A stretch of DNA of 64,000 bases, taken from contig NZ_CP071463.1 in NCBI RefSeq assembly GCF_017352095.1, forward strand, positions 2,728,001 to 2,792,000, in the 5' to 3' direction. Below, one piece after another: positions 18,453 to 28,092 of the stretch. The position numbers and the translations under genes were made by a program. The number at the start of each line of letters is the position of its first letter. The first letter of the stretch is position 1. This stretch comes from Natrinema longum (lineage in GTDB: Archaea; Halobacteriota; Halobacteria; Halobacteriales; Natrialbaceae). Under the pieces are notes generated by a model that made no database searches, was not told the DNA's origin, and saw only the letters and a program-made list of their open reading frames with translations.

Positions 18453-19733
18453 TCAGACCGGCCGCTGAGAGAGTTCGATCGCCGTCTCGGAGAGCAGAGA
18501 TGTCCCGATCTCGAGGCTCGACTCGTCGATGTCGAACGTCGGCGTGTGGTGACTCGTCGGGTGGTCGGTACCGACGAGCACGTACGAGGCGAGGCCGCCG
18601 TTGTCCTGGACGCGTTGCATGAGGTAGGTCACGTCCTCGCTGACGCCGAACTCCTCGGTCGGGATCACTCGGTCGACGCCCTCGACCTCCCAGGCGACGT
18701 TGCCCACGAGATCGCGGAGTGCGGGGTGGCTGTCGACGCGGGGCGACTCGCTGATCACTCGCGGCGCGACGTCGCAGTCGTGCATCTCCGCGGCGGCGTA
18801 CAGCACCCGCTCGAGTTCCGTGCGCATGTACTCCATCAGCGCGGTGGTCTCACCGCGGACCTCGGCCTCGATCGCGACCTCCTCGGCGATGACGTTGCTC
18901 GCGGTGCCGCCCTCGATGTGGCCGACGTTGATCCGGGTCATCCCGTCGCTGTGCCGGGGGATCGCGTACGCGTTCTGGACCGCGGTCGCCGCCGCCTGCA
19001 TGGCGTTTGCCCCCTCGTTGGGAGCCTTGCCCGCGTGGGCGCTCGCCCCCTCGAAGGTCGCGGTCAGGTGGGCCATCGCCAGCGGTTTCTCGATGCCGGC
19101 GACGATCTCGCCCGTCGGATGGTCTAGGCCGATGTGGAGCGCGAGCAGGTAGTCGACGTCGTCGAGGTAGCCGGTCTCGGCCATCGCCTTCCCGCCGCCG
19201 GAGATCTCCTCGGCGGGCTGGAAGAAGATCTTCAACGTCCCTTCGAACTCGCTTTCCTTGACCGCCTCGAGGGTCCCCAGTGCGATTGCGAGATGAGCAT
19301 CGTGCCCGCAGGCGTGCATGTAGCCGTCGTGTTCGGAGCGGAACCCTTCGGCGACTGGCCGGTGATCGCTCTCGGCGGACTCCTGCATCGAGATCGCGTC
19401 GAGATCGACGCGCAATCCGATACAGGGGCCATCGCCCTGCTCGAGTACCGCCACGACCCCGGTGTGACCGTCGGCAGTGCGCTCGAGGATGTCCGAGCGG
19501 ACCCCCGCTTCCCGAGCACGCTCGAGCCACGGCTCGAGCTCCGACGCCGGCGGGACTGCCATGCGCTCGTCGACCGCCAGCGCCTCCCGACCGACGGCGA
19601 CCTCGTCGACGCCGATCCGCTCGAGTTCCTCGACGACGCGCGCGGTCGTCCGAAACTCACGCCAGCCGGGTTCGGGGTGGCGGTGAAACGCCCGCCGGAG
19701 ATCGCTTAATCTGTTTCGCACGTCGTAGGGCAT
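18453..19733 (-). CDS. M20 amidohydrolase, second DoeB2-like paralogue
   Basis: A 426-residue M20D amidohydrolase clearly paralogous to the one at 8405: shared blocks include IGLRVD, HACGHDAHL, QPAEE, GLDHPTGEIVAGIEKPLAM, ASAHAGKAP and VGTDHPTSHHTPTFDID. Metal ligands are intact. It lacks the acidic tail of the first copy. Two copies in one island suggest a split between acetylated diaminobutyrate and its 3-hydroxy form, or between alpha- and gamma-acetyl isomers. That is inference. The ATG at 19733 was taken as the start because homology begins there. Confidence 0.84.
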   Translation of the reverse strand: MPYDVRNRLSDLRRAFHRHPEPGWREFRTTARVVEELERIGVDEVAVGREALAVDERMAVPPASELEPWLERAREAGVRSDILERTADGHTGVVAVLEQGDGPCIGLRVDLDAISMQESAESDHRPVAEGFRSEHDGYMHACGHDAHLAIALGTLEAVKESEFEGTLKIFFQPAEEISGGGKAMAETGYLDDVDYLLALHIGLDHPTGEIVAGIEKPLAMAHLTATFEGASAHAGKAPNEGANAMQAAATAVQNAYAIPRHSDGMTRINVGHIEGGTASNVIAEEVAIEAEVRGETTALMEYMRTELERVLYAAAEMHDCDVAPRVISESPRVDSHPALRDLVGNVAWEVEGVDRVIPTEEFGVSEDVTYLMQRVQDNGGLASYVLVGTDHPTSHHTPTFDIDESSLEIGTSLLSETAIELSQRPV

Positions 19734-20156
19734 TCTTGCCGCTTCTACGCGCGGGAGATACTTAATCGTAGTCAATAATCGTATACCGGTTACGCACGAA
19801 CGATGGAGGGATTCGGGAGTTTGATCACGAACGGCGGTGGAATTCACGGCTCGATCGCGGTTCGATCCGGAGTCCCCAGCCACCGGACGGGGACCCGGCG
19901 CACCCGACCGAAACCGCGTGGAGGGCCGAAGAGTGAGTCCCAGGAGCGTTCGAGAGCTCCCGTCGGCGTATCATCCGGTTACCGGGATAAATCCGGGCGT
20001 GAATTTGGTGGCCGCCACGCGCCACCCGGCGTGGGCGAACCAGTGCCGGCGTTCGATTCGCGGCTCGAAACCGGGCGTCGTCACTCGAGACCCGGCTGGC
20101 GTCCGTCAAATCCGATGGGGGATTTATACGACATCGCGTCGAGAGCCGCGATACAC
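19734..20156. other. Intergenic region, no gene seen
   Basis: 423 bases between the divergent deacetylase and the frameshifted HTH-membrane gene. The first part is AT-rich (promoter of the deacetylase, with GTATAC at 19784-19789). The rest is GC-rich with short words (AAATCCGGGC, GGTGGCCGCC) that recur loosely upstream of the paralogue at 20969, suggesting the tandem duplication included the upstream DNA. The open frames here are serine/arginine-rich and have no protein-like character. Confidence 0.5.
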
Positions 20157-20727
20157 ATGTCGACGCTTCCGACGTGGATCGACGACCGGATCGAATCGGA
20201 GCCAAGCCGCGGGCTCACCCAGCGCCGCGTCGCCGAAGCGATGCTGGCGGCGGATCGCCCGTTCTTTCTCGGCGTCCCAACTCGGTGCGCGGATCGGCCC
20301 GGACGCCACCGAGGAGCAGGTCCGAAATCGCCTCGAGGAACTCCGCGAGCGCGACGTCGTCGCCGTCGAGACGTATCCGACGTCGACGGCCCTCTACTAT
20401 ATCGATCATCCGGGCGGAGCCGGCGCAGGCCACTCGGAGGAAACGCGGGCACGATCACCGGCGAACCCGCTCGATCGGCTCTCGGCGAGGGACTTCCTGT
20501 TGCTTCGAGAGCCGGACGGGATCGGGACGCTCGTCCTCGCGGGGTACCAGCTCGCCCTGGTGTTGTTCACGCTCGGGATCGCCCTGGCGGCTGTCGGGCT
20601 CGAGGCCCCGGTCGACAGCAGCCACGGGCTCTGGACGGCCGCGCTGAACCTGTTCCTGATCTGTATCGGGATTCGACTCGCCGAACGAACCGCACGACGG
20701 ATCCGCTCGCGGCGCGACCGCTCCTGA
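20157..20727 (+). pseudogene. Frameshifted HTH protein with two C-terminal membrane segments
   Basis: Paralogue of the gene at 20969. It opens MSTLPTWIDDRIE, like MTTLPMWIDDRID next door, and runs in frame to RPFF. One extra base in the run at 20262-20268 then shifts the frame, after which SASQLGARIGPDATEEQV continues the alignment to the TGA at 20725-20727. Removing one base restores about 190 residues: a winged HTH (1-85) and two membrane segments near the end. A TATA-like TTTATA (20123-20128) lies 34 bases before the ATG, the same spacing as in the paralogue. It could be a true pseudogene, a sequencing error or a recoding site. Confidence 0.72.
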
Positions 20728-20748
20728 GACGGTCTGTTGTCGGTCAGT
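20724..20748 (+). repeat. Stop-overlapping repeat, copy 2
   Basis: Begins CTGAGACGGTCTGTTGTC. Its TGA (20725-20727) is the stop of the frameshifted HTH-membrane gene. It can fold as a small hairpin with CTGA/TCAG and GAC/GTC pairing. Confidence 0.55.
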
Positions 20749-20968
20749 GACGGTGCGACCGCGACTGTCGTGCGGTTCCACCGGGACATCGGTACCACGG
20801 ACCGTATGATTCGAGCCCCTACCGGTCGAACGGGTGACTCCTGGGTGAGCCGGCTGATTCCGCGTTTCAACCGATAACTGAGTCGTTTTGTGGGCGCGAA
20901 TCCGCGTTTGGTGCCCGCCAAATCCGGGCAGGGGTTTACTGTTTCGCCAACCGATGGCTGAATCAACG

Positions 20969-21571
20969 ATGACGACCCTCCCGATGTGGATCGACGACCG
21001 AATCGATCCCGCGTTCGACAAGAAACTCACGCAGCGACACGTCGTCGAGGTGATGCTCGAGTCCGACCGGCCGTTCTTTTCGATCCAACAGCTCCGGTCC
21101 CGGGTCAGCCCGACGGTCAGCAAGGAGACCGTGCGGAACCGACTCAACGAACTCCGCGAGATCGACGTCGTCGCCGCCGAAACGTATCCGGAGACGATCA
21201 CCCTGTACTACATCAACCACCCCGAATCGAACTGGCCGCTCTCGCCGGCGGGCCAGCAGGCACTCGCCGTCGACTCGCCGCTCGAGACACTGTCGCTGGC
21301 GGACTTCCTCCGACTCCGAAATCCAGCCGGAATCAGAACGCTGGTGTTGGCAGGCTTTCAGCTCAGCCTGTTGTTGTTCTGTGTCGGCGTCGGCATGGCC
21401 GTGCTGACGATCGAGGCACCCGTCGAGGCGAGTCACGGACTGTGGGTGGCCGCTGGCAACCTCTTCGTCGTCTGTCTGGTCCTCCTCGGTGCCGAGCGCC
21501 TCGTTCGCAAAGTCCGCGATGACGGCCTCACCCGTGCCGTTGCGACGGCCGATCGTTCCGGTCAGCAGTAA
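20969..21571 (+). CDS. HTH protein with two C-terminal membrane segments
   Basis: A 200-residue protein. Its N-terminal half looks like a winged HTH (LTQRHVVEVMLESDRPFFSI, then SKETVRNRLNELREIDVV). Two hydrophobic segments follow at about residues 120-145 and 155-175. Such membrane-anchored HTH proteins recur in haloarchaea without known function. The ATG at 20969 aligns with the tandem paralogue and lies 34 bases after a TATA-like GTTTACT (20934-20940). An ATG at 20954 is also possible. Next to a near copy that is frameshifted, this is probably the working member. Confidence 0.72.
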   Translation: MTTLPMWIDDRIDPAFDKKLTQRHVVEVMLESDRPFFSIQQLRSRVSPTVSKETVRNRLNELREIDVVAAETYPETITLYYINHPESNWPLSPAGQQALAVDSPLETLSLADFLRLRNPAGIRTLVLAGFQLSLLLFCVGVGMAVLTIEAPVEASHGLWVAAGNLFVVCLVLLGAERLVRKVRDDGLTRAVATADRSGQQ

Positions 21572-21607
21572 CGTACCCGTCTCAGACACCACTCACCAAC
21601 GAGATCC

Positions 21608-22045
21608 ATGTCAACGAACCCATCACCGACCGAATCGTCGTCGACCGAGCCCGGACCGTCGATCCTCGCGGAGCGGACGCTCCTGGGGATTTTCGTCCAT
21701 TTCATCGCAATGCTGCCGTTCGTCGGACTGATCGCCACCGTCGTCATTTACGTGGTATCGAACCACGAGTTCACGCGAGCCAACGCTCGGAACGCGCTCG
21801 ACTGGCACCTGTTCGTCAGCGGATCGTTCCTCGCGACGTTCGTCCTCCTGTTCGGACTGGATGCGCTGTTCGAGTACGTTCGGCCGCCGGAGATAGTCGA
21901 AACAGCCGTCTTCCTTCCCGTCTTCGCGCTGGCGTTCTTCGCGATTTTGCTCGGGTTCCTCAGCGTCTTCCTCTGGATCGTCGCGATGGCGAAAGCCATC
22001 TTCGGCGAGGCGTGGCGCTACCCGTTCGCCCCGAAACTCGTGTAA
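21608..22045 (+). CDS. DUF4870 family membrane protein
   Basis: A 145-residue protein with a disordered serine/proline-rich N-terminus (1-25) and three membrane segments. The block VVSNHEFTRANARNALDWHL between the first and second segments is the hallmark of DUF4870 (Tic20-like fold). Function unknown. It lies 36 bases after the HTH-membrane gene and may share its transcript. Confidence 0.82.
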   Translation: MSTNPSPTESSSTEPGPSILAERTLLGIFVHFIAMLPFVGLIATVVIYVVSNHEFTRANARNALDWHLFVSGSFLATFVLLFGLDALFEYVRPPEIVETAVFLPVFALAFFAILLGFLSVFLWIVAMAKAIFGEAWRYPFAPKLV

Positions 22046-22075
22046 TAGGGCCGGCAGTGCTTGGCCCGGGACGGC

Positions 22076-22465
22076 TCAGCCCAGATACGCGGTCGCGTCC
22101 AGTTCGACGCGAACGTCGTCGGGGAGCCGTGAAACTTCGACGCAGACGCGTGCCGGCGGTTCCGCGCCGAATCGTGCGCCGTAGGCCTCGTTGACTCGCT
22201 CGTAGTCCTCGAGGTCGGTCAGGTAGACGGTGATTTTGACGACGTCCGCGAGCCCGTCACCGCCGGCGTCCGCGACGACGGCGGCGATGTTGTCGAGCAC
22301 CTGGTCCGTCTGGGCTTCGACGTCGCCGTCGACGGGCTCACCCGTGTCGGGATCGACCGGGCCGTAGCCGGAGACGTAGAGCGTGTCGCCGGCGCGAACC
22401 CCCTGCGAGTAGGGGTTGTCGTTGCTCGGTGCGTCGTCGGTTTCGACGGCGTGAGTATCGGCCAT
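22076..22465 (-). CDS. RidA family enamine/imine deaminase
   Basis: Hydrolyses reactive enamine and imine intermediates released by PLP enzymes such as threonine ammonia-lyases. At 129 residues it has the family length, with the carboxylate-binding arginine in ARVCVEVSRLP (Arg106) and Glu121 near the end. It starts 11 bases after the stop of the diaminobutyrate transaminase, so the two form an operon. With a EutB-like ammonia-lyase in the same island, protection from 2-aminoacrylate-type intermediates is a sensible role. Confidence 0.88.
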   Translation of the reverse strand: MADTHAVETDDAPSNDNPYSQGVRAGDTLYVSGYGPVDPDTGEPVDGDVEAQTDQVLDNIAAVVADAGGDGLADVVKITVYLTDLEDYERVNEAYGARFGAEPPARVCVEVSRLPDDVRVELDATAYLG

Positions 22466-22476
22466 AGCGGTCCGGC

Positions 22477-23859
22477 TCAGGCGGCCCGGTTCGCTTCGGC
22501 GGTCACTTCTTCGATCGCCTCGACGACGATGTCGAGTGCCGTTTCGGCCAACTCGTGGGTGAGCACGAGCGGCGGCAGGAATCGAAGCACGTTGCCGTGG
22601 CGACCGGCCGTCCAGATCAGGACGCCGCGTTCGAAGCAGTACTGCTGGATCGCGTCGACGATATCGCCGTCGGGCTTGCCGTCGCTATCGACGAACTCCG
22701 CGCCGATGAACAGGCCTTTGCCGCGGATGTCGGCGAGGTGGTCGTTGCCCGCGCCGGCCTCGCGGAGCCGACCCTGAATGTACTCGCCGAGGTCGCGGGC
22801 GTGTGCGAGCAGATCGTGGTCCTGAATGTACTCGATGGCGCGGGTGCCAGCGCGCATGCCGACGACGTGGCCGCGGTAGGTCCCGGCGTGGTCGCCCGAA
22901 CCCCACGTGTCCAGATCCTCGTGATACATCGTCGCCGAGAGTGGGAAGCCGACGCCGCCCAGCGCTTTCGCGGAGGTCATCGCGTCGGGGGTGACACCGT
23001 CCCAGTCGCTGGCCCACCACTGCCCCGTCCGACCGAGCCCGCTCTGGATCTCGTCGAAAACGAGGGTGACGTCGTTGTCGTCGGCGATGTCTCGCAGTCC
23101 CTGGAGGAAGCCCTCCGGCGGCGTGACGATGCCGCCCTCGCCCTGGATCGGTTCGACGATGATCCCCGCGGGGTTCGCGAGGCCTCCGTAGGGGTCCTCG
23201 ACGATCGCCTGAACCTCCTCGAGGGCGTGATCGACCGCTTCCTGCGGTGCCTTCTCCTGCCGGAACGGGTGCGGATAGGGCGCGTGGACGACGTCGGCGA
23301 GCAGAGGCGTGTAGTCCCCCTTGAACTTCTTGTTCGAGGTGACGCTCATCGCGCCGGTCGTCGCGCCGTGGTAGGCACCGCGGAAGGCGATGAGGCCGTC
23401 GCCGCCGGTGTTGTACTTGGAGAGTTTGATCGACGCTTCGACGGCGTCGCTGCCGGTCGGGCCGCCGAAGACGACCTTGTTCTGACCCTGGAGCCCGTCG
23501 GGTGCGATCTCGTCGAGTTTCTCGATCAGCTCGAGGCGCGCCTCGGTCGGGAAGTCGACCGTGTGGACGAACTTGTCCGCCTGCTCGTGGACCGCCTCGA
23601 GCACGTAGGGGTTCGAGTGCCCGACGTTGAGCACGCCGATCCCCGCGAAGAGGTCGATGTAGGTGTTGCCGTCCGCGTCCCGGACCGTCGCACCCTTCCC
23701 CTCCTCGAAGGCGATCGGGATGTCTTCGGGATAGGCGACTGCGCTGCTGTCGATCTCGCGTTGTTTCTCGAGCAAGGCCCGCGTGTTCGGGCCGGGAACG
23801 GAATCGACGGTCGGTGCGTCCTCGAAGTGGAGTTCGTCTATCGGCGGTCCTGCCGTCAT
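22477..23859 (-). CDS. L-2,4-diaminobutyrate:2-oxoglutarate aminotransferase (DoeD-like)
   Basis: Class III aminotransferase of 460 residues. The motif [13 protein letters not shown] (133-145) is characteristic of diaminobutyrate transaminases (EctB/Dat/DoeD) rather than GABA transaminases, which read SGAEAVE there. The [14 protein letters not shown] aspartate motif and the PLP lysine in SAKALGG are present. In this context it should convert diaminobutyrate plus 2-oxoglutarate to aspartate semialdehyde plus glutamate, feeding aspartate. No aspartate-semialdehyde dehydrogenase is encoded in the window. A TATA-like TTATAAATAA (23881-23890) lies about 25 bases before the ATG. Confidence 0.86.
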   Translation of the reverse strand: MTAGPPIDELHFEDAPTVDSVPGPNTRALLEKQREIDSSAVAYPEDIPIAFEEGKGATVRDADGNTYIDLFAGIGVLNVGHSNPYVLEAVHEQADKFVHTVDFPTEARLELIEKLDEIAPDGLQGQNKVVFGGPTGSDAVEASIKLSKYNTGGDGLIAFRGAYHGATTGAMSVTSNKKFKGDYTPLLADVVHAPYPHPFRQEKAPQEAVDHALEEVQAIVEDPYGGLANPAGIIVEPIQGEGGIVTPPEGFLQGLRDIADDNDVTLVFDEIQSGLGRTGQWWASDWDGVTPDAMTSAKALGGVGFPLSATMYHEDLDTWGSGDHAGTYRGHVVGMRAGTRAIEYIQDHDLLAHARDLGEYIQGRLREAGAGNDHLADIRGKGLFIGAEFVDSDGKPDGDIVDAIQQYCFERGVLIWTAGRHGNVLRFLPPLVLTHELAETALDIVVEAIEEVTAEANRAA

Positions 23860-24163
23860 ACGTATGGCCAGGTGGAACGATTATAAATAACTTGTCCACA
23901 ATATCTATGCAGGTAGTATACAGTTATTGAATATCTGTGTCGTGACGAGCGAACCTCGTCGCTTCCTCGAGACGGCGAACGGAAGCGGAGGGGAGCCATC
24001 GATTACGTCACGGGGATCGTTTCGGACGGTGTTTCGTCTTCGGAGCATCATTCGGACAGTTGAAGCCGGATATTATCCACGATCGTCAATATTCTATCAG
24101 GAAAAACGGATCCAACGATACAATCCGGGGGTTTATCATCGTCACCTTCACAACTCCGAATCA
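23860..24163. other. Intergenic region, promoters only
   Basis: Holds the TATA box of the transaminase (minus strand, about 23881-23890), GTATAC (23916-23921), and toward its right end a TATA-like GTTTATC (24131-24137) oriented to the permease. I see no gene in it. Confidence 0.5.
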
Positions 24164-24346
24164 ATGAACGCTCGTCATCGTGCGTGCGGTTCCCCCGAGA
24201 GACCGGTATCGAACGCGATCAGCGGCTGGAGTCGGCGATCGAGACGGCGTAGCGTGTGTGTGAATCCGAGCAGTGACGCCCGCGACGAGACGGATTCGGA
24301 TTCCGATGTCGACGGGAACGGCACCGCCAGGGGTGGCCCGATATGA
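24164..24346 (+). CDS. Short leader reading frame ahead of the permease
   Basis: Sixty codons opening with an ATG about 30 bases after the TATA-like GTTTATC (24131-24137), as expected for a leaderless haloarchaeal transcript. Its TGA overlaps the permease ATG (ATGA at 24343-24346). The peptide is serine/arginine-rich early and aspartate-rich later and matches nothing known. It may only serve translational coupling. Confidence 0.3.
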   Translation: MNARHRACGSPERPVSNAISGWSRRSRRRSVCVNPSSDARDETDSDSDVDGNGTARGGPI

Positions 24347-26640
24347 GCGCCGACGAGGAACTCGCGAAAGACCTCGGCTTGCTGTCGGCGATCGCGATCG
24401 GTATCGGGACGATGATCGGTGCTGGTATTTTCGTACTTCCGGGGACTGCCGTCGCTCGAGCAGGGCCGCTCGCGGCGCTCACTTTCGTCATCGGCGGCGT
24501 CACTGCCCTGTTTACGGCGCTGTCGGCCTCGGAACTCGGAACGGCGATGCCCAAATCCGGCGGGGCGTACTTCTACATCAACCGCGCGCTCGGTCCGCTG
24601 TTCGGGTCGATCAGCGGCTGGGCGAACTGGCTCGGACTCGCCTTCGCGTCCGCGTTCTACATGTACGGGTTCGGTGAGTACGTCAACCAGCTCGTGGGCG
24701 CGCCGGCGCTGGCACTGGGGCCAGTGACGATTTCGGCGGCTCAGACGATCGGGCTCATCGGAGCGGCGCTGTTCATCGCGATCAACTACATGGGTGCCAA
24801 GGAGACCGGTGGGCTCCAGATCGGCATCGTGCTCACGCTGCTGGGTATCCTCGGGGTGTTCACGATCGTCGGCCTCCTGAACGCCGACCTCGAGTCGTTG
24901 CGACCGCTCGCGCCGGCGGGCACGACCGGTGAAGTGCTCCCGGTGACTGCGATCGTCTTCGTCTCCTATCTCGGGTTCGTCCAGATCACCTCCGTCGCCG
25001 AGGAAATCAAAAATCCCGGCCGGAACCTCCCGCTCGCGGTCATCGGGTCGGTCGTCATCGTCACGATCGTCTACGCCCTGTTCCTCCTCGTGTTGCTGGC
25101 GGCGGTTCCCAACGACCTCGTCGCGAACAACGACACGGCCGTCGTCGAGGCGGCCGAGTTGCTGTTCGGACAGTACAGTCTCTTCGGCTTCAGTCTGGGC
25201 GTACTCGGCTGGGGATTACTGTTACTCGGCGGGCTGCTGGCGACGGCCTCGAGCGCGAACGCGTCGATCCTCTCCTCTTCGCGGATCAACTTCGCGATGG
25301 GGCGAGAGAAGATCATCTCGCCGTCGGTCAACGAGATCCACCCTCGCTTCGGGACCCCGTACAAATCCATCCTGATCACCGGCTCGCTCATCATCGCCTT
25401 CCTCCTGTTTGGCAACCTCGAGATCCTGTCGACGGCCGGCTCGGTGCTCCACCTGATCGTCTACGGCCTGTTGAACATCGCGCTGATCGTCATGCGGGAA
25501 GCCGAACCCGCCGAGTACGATCCCGACTTCGAGGTGCCGCTGTATCCGTTCGTTCCGATCGTCGGGACGATCTCGTCGTTCGCACTGATCGCGTACATCG
25601 AACCGTTCGTCATCCTCCTTTCGGCAGGGCTCGTCGTCTTCGCGGCCGTCTGGTACCTGCTCTATGCCCGCCAGCGCGTCGAGAGCGCCGGCGTCTTCGC
25701 CGGCTGGATCCTCGATCGATCCGAGGCGATGCCCGACGCTGCCGTGACCGCGGCCGACTCGGTCCGCCCCGACGCCGCCAGGACGGTCGATGCGAGCCCC
25801 GACGGCGGTGACTTCCGCGTGATGGTCCCGCTGTCGAACCCCCGCACCGAGAAGGAACTCATCACGCTCGCCGGTGCCATCGCGACCCAACGCGGCGGCA
25901 CCGTCCACGCGGTCCACATCGTGCAGGTCCCCGACCAGACGCCACTCCAACGCGCCGAGCAAGCCGAACGGATCGACGCCGAGTCCGAGAAGCTACTCGA
26001 GCAAGCTCGAACCGACGCCGAGACGTTCGGCGCTCCCCTCGAGACGCACACGGTGCTCTCACACCGCTCCTTCGAGGAGGTGTTCGACGCCGCGCGGACC
26101 TTCGACGCCGATCAGGTCGTCATGGGCTGGGGGCCCGCCGCCCACGGACGCGCCGAGTCCCGGATCGACGAACTGACTCACGACCTTCCCTGTGACTTCC
26201 TGGTGTTGAAAGAGCGGGGCTTCGATCCGTCACGCATCCTGTTGCCGACTGCCGGCGGCCCGGACTCTGTGCTCGGCGCGGAGGTCGTCCGACTGCTCCG
26301 CGACGAGTTCGACTCCCGGGTCACGCTCTTGCATGCCCTCTCCGGGGACGAATCCCGCGACGAGGGCGAGCAGTTCCTCGAGAAGTGGGCCGTCGAGAAC
26401 GGGCTGGCCGATGCGGAACTGCTCGTCGACGATCGCGACGTCGAGACCGCGATCGAGGACGCGGCCACGGACGCGACGCTCGTCGTGATCGGTGCGACCG
26501 AGGAAGGGCTGCTCTCGCGGCTCGTCCGAGGATCGCTGGTGCTGGACGTCCTCGACGACATCGAGTGTTCGGTGTTGCTCGCCGAGACGGCCCGCAAGCG
26601 GACCCTGCGCGAGCGGCTCCTGGGTCTCAAAGAGGAATAA
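24343..26640 (+). CDS. APC amino acid permease fused to two UspA domains
   Basis: A 765-residue fusion. Residues about 10-440 form a 12-segment amino acid-polyamine-organocation permease starting with the signature GIGTMIGAGIFVLPG. Residues about 485-625 and 635-755 are two universal-stress-protein domains, the second ending in the nucleotide-loop-like VVIGATEEGLLSRLVRGS and CSVLLAE. Haloarchaeal permeases often carry such cytoplasmic USP pairs, thought to sense nucleotides or stress. Substrate unknown. Neighbouring transaminase and RidA genes point to amino acid traffic. Confidence 0.9.
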   Translation: MSADEELAKDLGLLSAIAIGIGTMIGAGIFVLPGTAVARAGPLAALTFVIGGVTALFTALSASELGTAMPKSGGAYFYINRALGPLFGSISGWANWLGLAFASAFYMYGFGEYVNQLVGAPALALGPVTISAAQTIGLIGAALFIAINYMGAKETGGLQIGIVLTLLGILGVFTIVGLLNADLESLRPLAPAGTTGEVLPVTAIVFVSYLGFVQITSVAEEIKNPGRNLPLAVIGSVVIVTIVYALFLLVLLAAVPNDLVANNDTAVVEAAELLFGQYSLFGFSLGVLGWGLLLLGGLLATASSANASILSSSRINFAMGREKIISPSVNEIHPRFGTPYKSILITGSLIIAFLLFGNLEILSTAGSVLHLIVYGLLNIALIVMREAEPAEYDPDFEVPLYPFVPIVGTISSFALIAYIEPFVILLSAGLVVFAAVWYLLYARQRVESAGVFAGWILDRSEAMPDAAVTAADSVRPDAARTVDASPDGGDFRVMVPLSNPRTEKELITLAGAIATQRGGTVHAVHIVQVPDQTPLQRAEQAERIDAESEKLLEQARTDAETFGAPLETHTVLSHRSFEEVFDAARTFDADQVVMGWGPAAHGRAESRIDELTHDLPCDFLVLKERGFDPSRILLPTAGGPDSVLGAEVVRLLRDEFDSRVTLLHALSGDESRDEGEQFLEKWAVENGLADAELLVDDRDVETAIEDAATDATLVVIGATEEGLLSRLVRGSLVLDVLDDIECSVLLAETARKRTLRERLLGLKEE

Positions 26641-26730
26641 CCCAGCCGTTCGGCCCGGATGTGGTGGTCCGCACCCTCCCGGTATCGGTCGCTTCCGACG
26701 GCGGAGGCCGCCGATCCCGAGGCCAGTCGC

Positions 26731-28092
26731 TCATTGGCCGAGCGTCGACTCGAGCGTCAGCGCTCGATCGGCGAGGGCGTCCGGATCGGGGGCGAGGAGT
26801 TTCACGAGCGCTTCTTTGCCGACCTCGCCGCGATCGATGACGGCGACCGGTGGCTCCTCGCGGTCCGCGAAGGCCTGCCGGGCCCCCCAGCCCATCGTAC
26901 TCCCCTCCGTGTTCCTGATCTCCCTCGGCTGAGCGCCCCGGTCGTACTCGGCGACGGGCCACTCGAGGTCCTCGAGGGCGACTTCCACGTCCGCGTCGAA
27001 ACGGCAGTTGAGCGCGAACCGGACCTCGGGGACGAACTCCCGGGCCGCGAGGAGGAAGCGGGCGACGTGACTCGAGGCACCGAACCGAACGCCGCGGTTG
27101 GGCTTGATTCCCGAGAGCGTGCGCGTGATCCGGCCTTCGACGGCCGCGGTCTCGGCGACGGATTCGGCGTAGGGCGTCGCGCCAACGACGTTCATCCCGA
27201 CCTCGGGAATCAGCGACGAGACGTCGGCGTCGACGAGCCGGTCGACGAGTGCGTACACGTCCTCGGCGGTGGGCTCCCGTGCGGCCTGATTTCGCAGCGG
27301 TGCCATGTGGTTGACCGCACCGTCGCCCTCACCGACATCGTAGGGGTACCGCACCGCGCGGGCGAGGAAGGCCGTCGCGCCCTCGACGGCGGGCTCGAGG
27401 GAGTCCCCGCTCGCGAGTCGCGCCGCGATCGCGGCGGCGAGCGCACAGCCCGAGCCGTGGGTCGCGTCGGTGTCGACGCGGGGGTGTTCGAACGTCCGGC
27501 CACTGCCGTCGGTGACGAGGACGTCCCGAACCCGTTCCCCGGGGACGTGGCCCCCCTTGACGAGGACCGCGTCGACGCCGGTCTCGAGGATCGCCTTCCC
27601 GGCCTCGCGGGCGCTCTCCTCGTCGGTCACGGCGATGTCGGTCAGGACTTCGGCCTCGTCGGCGTTGGGCGTCGCCAGCGTCGCCTCGCCGAGCAGGTCC
27701 TCGTAGGCGCGTTCGGCGTCGGCCTCGAGGAGCCGATCGCCCGACGTCGCGACCATTACGGGATCGACGACCAGCGGGAAGTCGAACGAGCGGGCGTGGT
27801 CCACGACGGTTTCGACGACCGCCGTCGTCGCGAGCATGCCGGTCTTGGCCGCCCCGACGGCGAAATCGTCGGTGACGGCCTCGAGTTGCGCCTCGAGTTC
27901 CTCGATCGGCAGGACGTGCGAGGACTCGACGCCGCGCGTGTTCTGGGCGGTGACGGCGGTGATCGCCGAGGTCCCGAAGACGCCGTGGGCCGCCATCGTC
28001 GCGAGGTCGGCCTGGATCCCCGCGCCGCCGCCGGAGTCGCTACCCGCGATCGTCAGCGCGACCGGCCTGCTATCGGGTGCTGGTGTTCTCAT
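26731..28092 (-). CDS. thiDN: ThiD-ThiN: HMP(-P) kinase / thiamine phosphate synthase
   Basis: Bifunctional thiamine enzyme of 453 residues. Residues 1-265 form the ribokinase-fold hydroxymethylpyrimidine (phosphate) kinase with [13 protein letters not shown] near residue 18 and [13 protein letters not shown] near the end. Residues about 285-450 form ThiN, the archaeal thiamine-phosphate synthase, with [16 protein letters not shown] and [10 protein letters not shown]. The fusion is standard in haloarchaea that lack ThiE. I see no TPP riboswitch upstream. Confidence 0.92.
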   Translation of the reverse strand: MRTPAPDSRPVALTIAGSDSGGGAGIQADLATMAAHGVFGTSAITAVTAQNTRGVESSHVLPIEELEAQLEAVTDDFAVGAAKTGMLATTAVVETVVDHARSFDFPLVVDPVMVATSGDRLLEADAERAYEDLLGEATLATPNADEAEVLTDIAVTDEESAREAGKAILETGVDAVLVKGGHVPGERVRDVLVTDGSGRTFEHPRVDTDATHGSGCALAAAIAARLASGDSLEPAVEGATAFLARAVRYPYDVGEGDGAVNHMAPLRNQAAREPTAEDVYALVDRLVDADVSSLIPEVGMNVVGATPYAESVAETAAVEGRITRTLSGIKPNRGVRFGASSHVARFLLAAREFVPEVRFALNCRFDADVEVALEDLEWPVAEYDRGAQPREIRNTEGSTMGWGARQAFADREEPPVAVIDRGEVGKEALVKLLAPDPDALADRALTLESTLGQ

